Shown here: positions 6,816 to 10,097 of the stretch, piece by piece | Position numbering within the stretch: the first letter of the stretch is position 1 | Layout: each line of letters begins with the position of its first letter | Assembly (NCBI GenBank): GCA_026998145.1 | Contig: JALTRC010000388.1 | Span: 1-10,097 of the forward strand | Reading direction: 5' to 3' | Length of the DNA stretch: 10,097 nucleotides | Source: Gammaproteobacteria bacterium | GTDB lineage: Bacteria; Pseudomonadota; Gammaproteobacteria; SZUA-229 | The notes under the pieces: model-generated | The model's database searches: none | What the model saw: the letters and a program-made list of their open reading frames with translations, nothing else | Told to the model about the DNA's origin: nothing | Translations under genes and position numbers: made by a program

Positions 6816-7229
6816 TTAACGGAGCTTTTTCACCCGCTCAGCGGGGCTGATAATATCGGTGAGACGAATACCGAATTTTTCATTTACCACTACCACCTCA
6901 CCACGGGCAATCAATGTGCCATTGACCAGCACATCCATAGGCTCACCGGCTAATCGATCCAGCTCAACGACCGAGCCCTGATTCAGTTGCAGCAAATTAC
7001 GGATACTGATTTTGGTGCGGCCAATTTCCATGGATATATTAACCGGAATATCCAGTACCACATCCAGATTCACATCCGAAGAAGCCGGGTGGCCTTCATC
7101 CTGTAATTCATCAAAGGAAGCCGCTTCACCCGGCTCGGCATCGGAAGCGCCGGCGCTGGCCTCGGCTTCTGCCTGTTCCTCCAGCGCTTCTGCCCATGGA
7201 TCATCTTCGGTGTTTTCTTCATCACTCAT
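6816..7229 (-). CDS. fliN: Flagellar motor switch protein FliN
   Basis: 137 residues, the same length as E. coli FliN. The first 50 residues are strongly acidic and Ala/Ser/Gly-rich, probably disordered. Residues 52-132 form the SpoA (surface presentation of antigens) domain: LDVVLDIPVNISMEIGRT, then LLQLNQGSVVELDRLAGEP and DVLVNGTLIARGEVVVVNEKFGIRLTDI. FliN forms the base of the C-ring with FliM and FliG and helps dock the export ATPase complex. It starts 14 bp after fliM with a GGCGGA-like ribosome site about 7 bases upstream, and abuts fliO. Confidence 0.98.
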   Translation of the reverse strand: MSDEENTEDDPWAEALEEQAEAEASAGASDAEPGEAASFDELQDEGHPASSDVNLDVVLDIPVNISMEIGRTKISIRNLLQLNQGSVVELDRLAGEPMDVLVNGTLIARGEVVVVNEKFGIRLTDIISPAERVKKLR

Positions 7230-7243
7230 CAGCTTATCCGCCT

Positions 7244-8269
7244 TTATTCATTTTCTGCTTCATCGTTATTTTCTTCACCATGAACATTTAATTTACTACG
7301 GGTGACCCGTTCCACCACCTTAATCGCCGCATTGCCACGGGACACCCCCAGCTTACCCCGAAAAACAGGAATCTCTTCGGCTTCCAGCACCACCATATCC
7401 GGCATATCAAAGGGAATAATATCCCCCACTTTCAACTCGTTGATCTGTGCCAGACTCATCTCGGTTTCCACCAGATTGCTGCTCAGCTCCACCTCGGCCT
7501 CAAAGATTTCATCCCGCATGGACAGCACCCAGCGTTCATCCACATCAGTGACATCCGATTGCACCCCTGCATCCAGCAGATCACGAATCGGCTCGATCAT
7601 GGAATAAGGGATGGTGACATGAAAATCACCGCCGCCGCCTTCCAGATCCACCCGGAAAGTGCTCACCACTACCACTTCGGTGGGGCTGACAATATTCGCC
7701 AGATGGGGGTTTACCTCGGAAGACTGATACTCAAACTCCAGATGCTTAACCGGCGCCCAGGCATCGGTTAGGTCCGCAAAGGTTTTTTCCAGCAACATAC
7801 TGATAACCCGTTGTTCGGTGGGGGTGAACTCCCGGCCTTCGATCTTGTTGTAAAAACGTCCTTCGCCACCAAAATAGTTATCCACCACAATGAATACCAG
7901 TTTGGGATCAATCACAAACAGGGCGGTACCCCGCAGAGGATGAATTTTTACCAGATTCAGACTGGTAGGCACATACAGGCTGTGTACATATTCAGCAAAC
8001 TTAAGCATTTGCACGCCGCTAACTGCAATCTCTGCCTGACGGCGCAGCATATTAAACATGCTGACCCGAAAATTACGGGCAAAACGCTCATTAATCATTT
8101 CCAGGGTAGGCAGACGTCCCCGAACAATGCGCTCCTGGGAATTAAAATCATAGCCACGGGCAACGCCGTCCTGAAGCTCCTCTTCCGCTTCAGTCTCAAC
8201 ATCACCGCCGTCTACCCCGTGTAACAGGGCATCGATCTCGTCCTGGCTAAGTACGTCTGCTGTTGCCAT
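7244..8269 (-). CDS. fliM: Flagellar motor switch protein FliM
   Basis: 341 residues (E. coli 334). The N-terminal LSQDEIDALLHG (7-18) is the CheY-phosphate binding segment, so switching by chemotaxis signalling is expected. The middle domain (about 45-235) is the CheC-like fold with GGEG at 134-137. The C-terminal SpoA domain (about 250-325) pairs with FliN. The last residues are acidic. It sits in the cytoplasmic C-ring and governs rotation direction. The ATG follows the fliL stop by 3 bp with no clear ribosome site, so translational coupling to fliL is likely. Confidence 0.98.
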   Translation of the reverse strand: MATADVLSQDEIDALLHGVDGGDVETEAEEELQDGVARGYDFNSQERIVRGRLPTLEMINERFARNFRVSMFNMLRRQAEIAVSGVQMLKFAEYVHSLYVPTSLNLVKIHPLRGTALFVIDPKLVFIVVDNYFGGEGRFYNKIEGREFTPTEQRVISMLLEKTFADLTDAWAPVKHLEFEYQSSEVNPHLANIVSPTEVVVVSTFRVDLEGGGGDFHVTIPYSMIEPIRDLLDAGVQSDVTDVDERWVLSMRDEIFEAEVELSSNLVETEMSLAQINELKVGDIIPFDMPDMVVLEAEEIPVFRGKLGVSRGNAAIKVVERVTRSKLNVHGEENNDEAENE

Positions 8270-8272
8270 AAA

Positions 8273-8809
8273 CTATTGCATCACAAAGCTGGTGAAGTAG
8301 AGGGCTTCCACCGATGATGGGGCGCCCACATCTTTAAGCACCTGCTGAATCGCCTTAATGGCTTCCTGACTCAGCTGACGCTTGCCTTCACGATTATTGA
8401 TTTCATGGTATTGCTTGCCGCCGAGCAGCAGCAATAATTCATTACGCACCCTGGGCATATGAATCTTTAAGGCTTCTTCCACAGCCGGGTCATAGGTCAT
8501 TACCTGAATATCCACCTGCAAAAAACTCACCTGATCCTGATTTTCAAAATTCACCACAAATGCCGGATTCAATGCCACATAAATCGGGTTGCCGTGCTCA
8601 GCCGCCTTTTCGGGCTTGGCATCCCCCGCCACTTCCCCATCCAGCTGCTCGGTATCCGCGCCCTTGTCAGAATCATCCCCACCCATCAGGAACAGAGTGG
8701 CGCCAACGGCAATACCGATTACAATCAATACGGCATTCACCAGCAGAATGATTTTCATCATACCGCCGCCTTTTTTCTCTTCTTCCTGCTGTTTTTCTTC
8801 GTCTGCCAT
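8273..8809 (-). CDS. fliL: Flagellar basal body-associated protein FliL
   Basis: 178 residues. A charged cytoplasmic tail (1-16), one membrane helix (about 18-43), an acidic linker, and a periplasmic FliL domain (about 75-178) with VALNPAFVVNF, MPRVRNELLLLL and the C-terminal YFTSFVMQ typical of the family. FliL surrounds the stator units and supports torque, especially on surfaces or under load. It is the first gene of the fliLMNOP operon. Ribosome site GAGG (complement of 8817-8820) lies 7 bases before the ATG. A sigma-54 type element begins about 30 bp upstream. Confidence 0.97.
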   Translation of the reverse strand: MADEEKQQEEEKKGGGMMKIILLVNAVLIVIGIAVGATLFLMGGDDSDKGADTEQLDGEVAGDAKPEKAAEHGNPIYVALNPAFVVNFENQDQVSFLQVDIQVMTYDPAVEEALKIHMPRVRNELLLLLGGKQYHEINNREGKRQLSQEAIKAIQQVLKDVGAPSSVEALYFTSFVMQ

Positions 8810-8838
8810 GGTTATTCCTCTTTATTGTCTGTTGGTAA

Positions 8839-8854
8839 AGCAAAGATTATGCCG
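8839..8854 (-). promoter_or_regulatory. Candidate sigma-54 (RpoN) -24/-12 promoter of fliL operon
   Basis: On the minus strand CGGCAT-N5-TTGCT fits the sigma-54 pattern TGGCAC-N5-TTGCW, with the invariant GG (8853-8852) and GC (8841-8840) separated by exactly 10 bases. Transcription would start near 8828, giving a leader of about 19 bases that still contains the GAGG ribosome site. In Pseudomonas and Vibrio the fliL operon is driven by RpoN with FleQ/FlrC-type activators, so the position makes biological sense. Confidence 0.6.
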
Positions 8855-9085
8855 TTGTTTAGCAATGGCACATGATTTCGTTATTAAAGCCCTTTTAAGG
8901 ATTTAGCTGAGTATAGAAAAGTCTGGGGATTTTTTCCCATTATTCAATAAGATAGATATTCACATAGCCCCTGAAATCAAATGCTCTGCTACACTTGGCA
9001 AACACATACAGGAACTCACACAGGCCCAGAAACAGTGAAATCCCCATTCCCGGAACATAATATTGACGGCCCCTTAAATAGTCCC

Positions 9086-9129
9086 AGGCTTGCTGCCGGT
9101 TTTCTGACTGTCAGCAACCGGGCAAGCTT
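9086..9129 (+). other. Hairpin in the leader of the FliK-like gene
   Basis: GCTTGC (9088-9093) pairs with GCAAGC (9122-9127), and CCGGTT (9096-9101) with AACCGG (9116-9121), with a two-base TG bulge between them. Two further pairs (one G-U) extend the base. The loop itself contains CTGAC-T-GTCAG. It ends 24 bp before the ATG and lacks a following T run, so it is not a standard terminator; a leader structure is possible. Confidence 0.5.
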
Positions 9130-9153
9130 AAAAGCCAGCATGTCGTAGCCCAT

Positions 9154-10097
9154 ATGTTTAATATCCCACCCATCAAAACCACCGAGCCGATTAAGGCTGA
9201 ACTCATGCCAGGTGAAATCAAAGCCTGGAAAGTCGGTCAGGTGCTATATGGTCGGGCAGAAACAGGTGGCCCGGCATTAAGCAATGTTATTTTGCGCATT
9301 GGCGAACAGCGTTTACAGGCACAAACCCCGATTGAGCTGAAAGCCGGTGAGTCATTAAAGCTACTCATTAAAGAGCTGGGGGATCCACCACTGCTCAGCA
9401 TTCAGGGCAAGCTGGATAAAAGCCGTCTGGCTGCGGATCAACTCAAAAATTTCATTGTTCAACAAACGGATATTGAAAAAACACTCAGTCAACTTAAAAA
9501 CTTACAGAGTCAACCGCAGATTCCCCGCAATATTCAGCAATCCATACAGACACTATTGCAGCAATTGCCGGATCTTAAGCAGGCCACTCAGGCACAGGGG
9601 CTGAAATCATTACTGAACAATAACGGGATTTTTCTGGAGTCCGGCTTATTGAAAAACAGCCCCGGCATACAGAACAACTTAAAAGCCCGGCTGCTTGATA
9701 TTCAACAACAGCTAGTTGATAAAATCCCCCTGTTAAAAGCCGCCATCAATCTGCCGGCTAACAATAGCCTCAACACTATGCAAAGCCTGTTAAACCAGTT
9801 TCAGCAGGGGCAGATTAATATTCGCCAGCTAATTGATTATTTTGTCAGCAGCCTGCCAGCCAGTCAGGCAGCTAATGCCCTGCAGGCATTAAATCAGGCA
9901 TCATCTCCTTTGCCCGATGAGCTGAATCGCCTGTTTACACAGCTGGTTAAACTGATTCAGCAACAGCCGGATGCACAGGCACAGATTAAACACCTGGCAC
10001 AACAATTAAAAAATATTCCACCTCTGCTGGAACTGAAATCGGCTGTGGATAATTTACTCAACAAGATTACCACCCAGCAATTAATTCCACTGAGCCG
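9154..10097 (+). CDS. FliK-like flagellar hook-length control protein, N-terminal part
   Basis: 314 complete codons from the ATG at 9154 to the right edge; the C-terminus is missing. Codons upstream run to an in-frame TAG at 9079 without another start, so this ATG is the only good choice, although no Shine-Dalgarno is seen. Residues about 24-88 look like a small beta domain (AWKVGQVLYGRAE, LRIGEQRLQAQTP, LKAGESLKLLIKELG, PLLSIQG), as found at the start of many proteobacterial FliK-like proteins. Residues about 95-314 are a long, low-complexity, predicted helical region, about 14% glutamine over the whole visible protein, with many leucines and no cysteine. Such a region would suit a secreted molecular ruler. 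The diagnostic C-terminal FliK domain lies outside the window, so the call rests on this architecture and on the position opposite fliL, where fliK normally precedes fliL on the same strand. Confidence 0.6.
   Translation, partial: MFNIPPIKTTEPIKAELMPGEIKAWKVGQVLYGRAETGGPALSNVILRIGEQRLQAQTPIELKAGESLKLLIKELGDPPLLSIQGKLDKSRLAADQLKNFIVQQTDIEKTLSQLKNLQSQPQIPRNIQQSIQTLLQQLPDLKQATQAQGLKSLLNNNGIFLESGLLKNSPGIQNNLKARLLDIQQQLVDKIPLLKAAINLPANNSLNTMQSLLNQFQQGQINIRQLIDYFVSSLPASQAANALQALNQASSPLPDELNRLFTQLVKLIQQQPDAQAQIKHLAQQLKNIPPLLELKSAVDNLLNKITTQQLIPLS

Larger units (their letters stand above)
8810..9153. other. Divergent intergenic region between fliL and the FliK-like gene
   Basis: 344 bp without a convincing gene. 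The left end holds the fliL ribosome site and sigma-54 element. The middle (8880-9080) is fairly A/T-rich, with short imperfect palindromes only (for example TGGG...CCCA at about 8923-8940). The right end holds a hairpin (9086-9129). I found no clear sigma-70, sigma-54 or sigma-28 promoter for the plus-strand gene. Confidence 0.6.

Noticed and set aside
8866..8880. Plus-strand TGGCAC-N5-TTCG, resembling a sigma-54 promoter for the FliK-like gene
   Set aside because: The -24 half is perfect, but the -12 half has CG instead of GC at the required spacing, and it lies almost 290 bp from the start codon.
8981..9148. 55-codon plus-strand open frame in the fliL/FliK-like intergenic region
   Set aside because: No ribosome site, no recognisable motif, and it runs through the hairpin before the FliK-like gene. 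A small leader peptide cannot be excluded, but nothing supports it.

Overview
The window looks like a chromosomal segment of a free-living, flagellated gammaproteobacterium. The basis is FliL/FliM/FliN/FliO/FliP sequences of the polar-flagellum proteobacterial type, a three-activity CysG siroheme synthase, a short GrxC-type glutaredoxin, and c-di-GMP signalling genes. I cannot name the genus. Almost everything is on the minus strand; only the right-hand end (from 9154) runs on the plus strand.

Layout from right to left, in the direction of minus-strand transcription. A 344-bp divergent intergenic region (8810-9153) separates a plus-strand FliK-like gene, cut by the window edge, from a compact minus-strand flagellar operon fliL-fliM-fliN-fliO-fliP. 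A good sigma-54 type -24/-12 element lies just upstream of fliL. The operon stops after fliP: instead of the usual fliQ-fliR-flhB, the next gene, about 31 bp on, is a glutaredoxin (grxC). After grxC comes a 91-bp long inverted repeat made of 8-bp subunits (5261-5351). Then comes cysG, with a GTG start and a candidate promoter, closed by a strong UUCG-loop intrinsic terminator (3656-3685).

Left of that terminator the base composition becomes clearly richer in A/T. A second minus-strand transcription unit follows: a small DUF2892-type membrane protein, a membrane-bound GGDEF-EAL protein that keeps the key residues of both domains, and a soluble GAF-PAS-PAS-(GAF) sensor protein that leaves the window at position 1. 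Its upstream region carries a nearly concentric DNA dyad (3543-3587), which may be an operator.

Functionally the window holds three themes: the flagellar C-ring (FliM, FliN), FliL and part of the export gate (FliO, FliP), with a possible hook-length protein opposite; siroheme and thiol redox housekeeping (CysG, GrxC); and a signalling unit that makes or breaks c-di-GMP, the second messenger that commonly controls the motile/sessile switch. I see no phage, transposase, CRISPR array, tRNA or rRNA. Nothing here is clearly a new system. The points most worth a second look are the flagellar operon ending at fliP, the modular inverted repeat, the sigma-54 element, the dyad, and the in-frame stop-separated pair of signalling genes.
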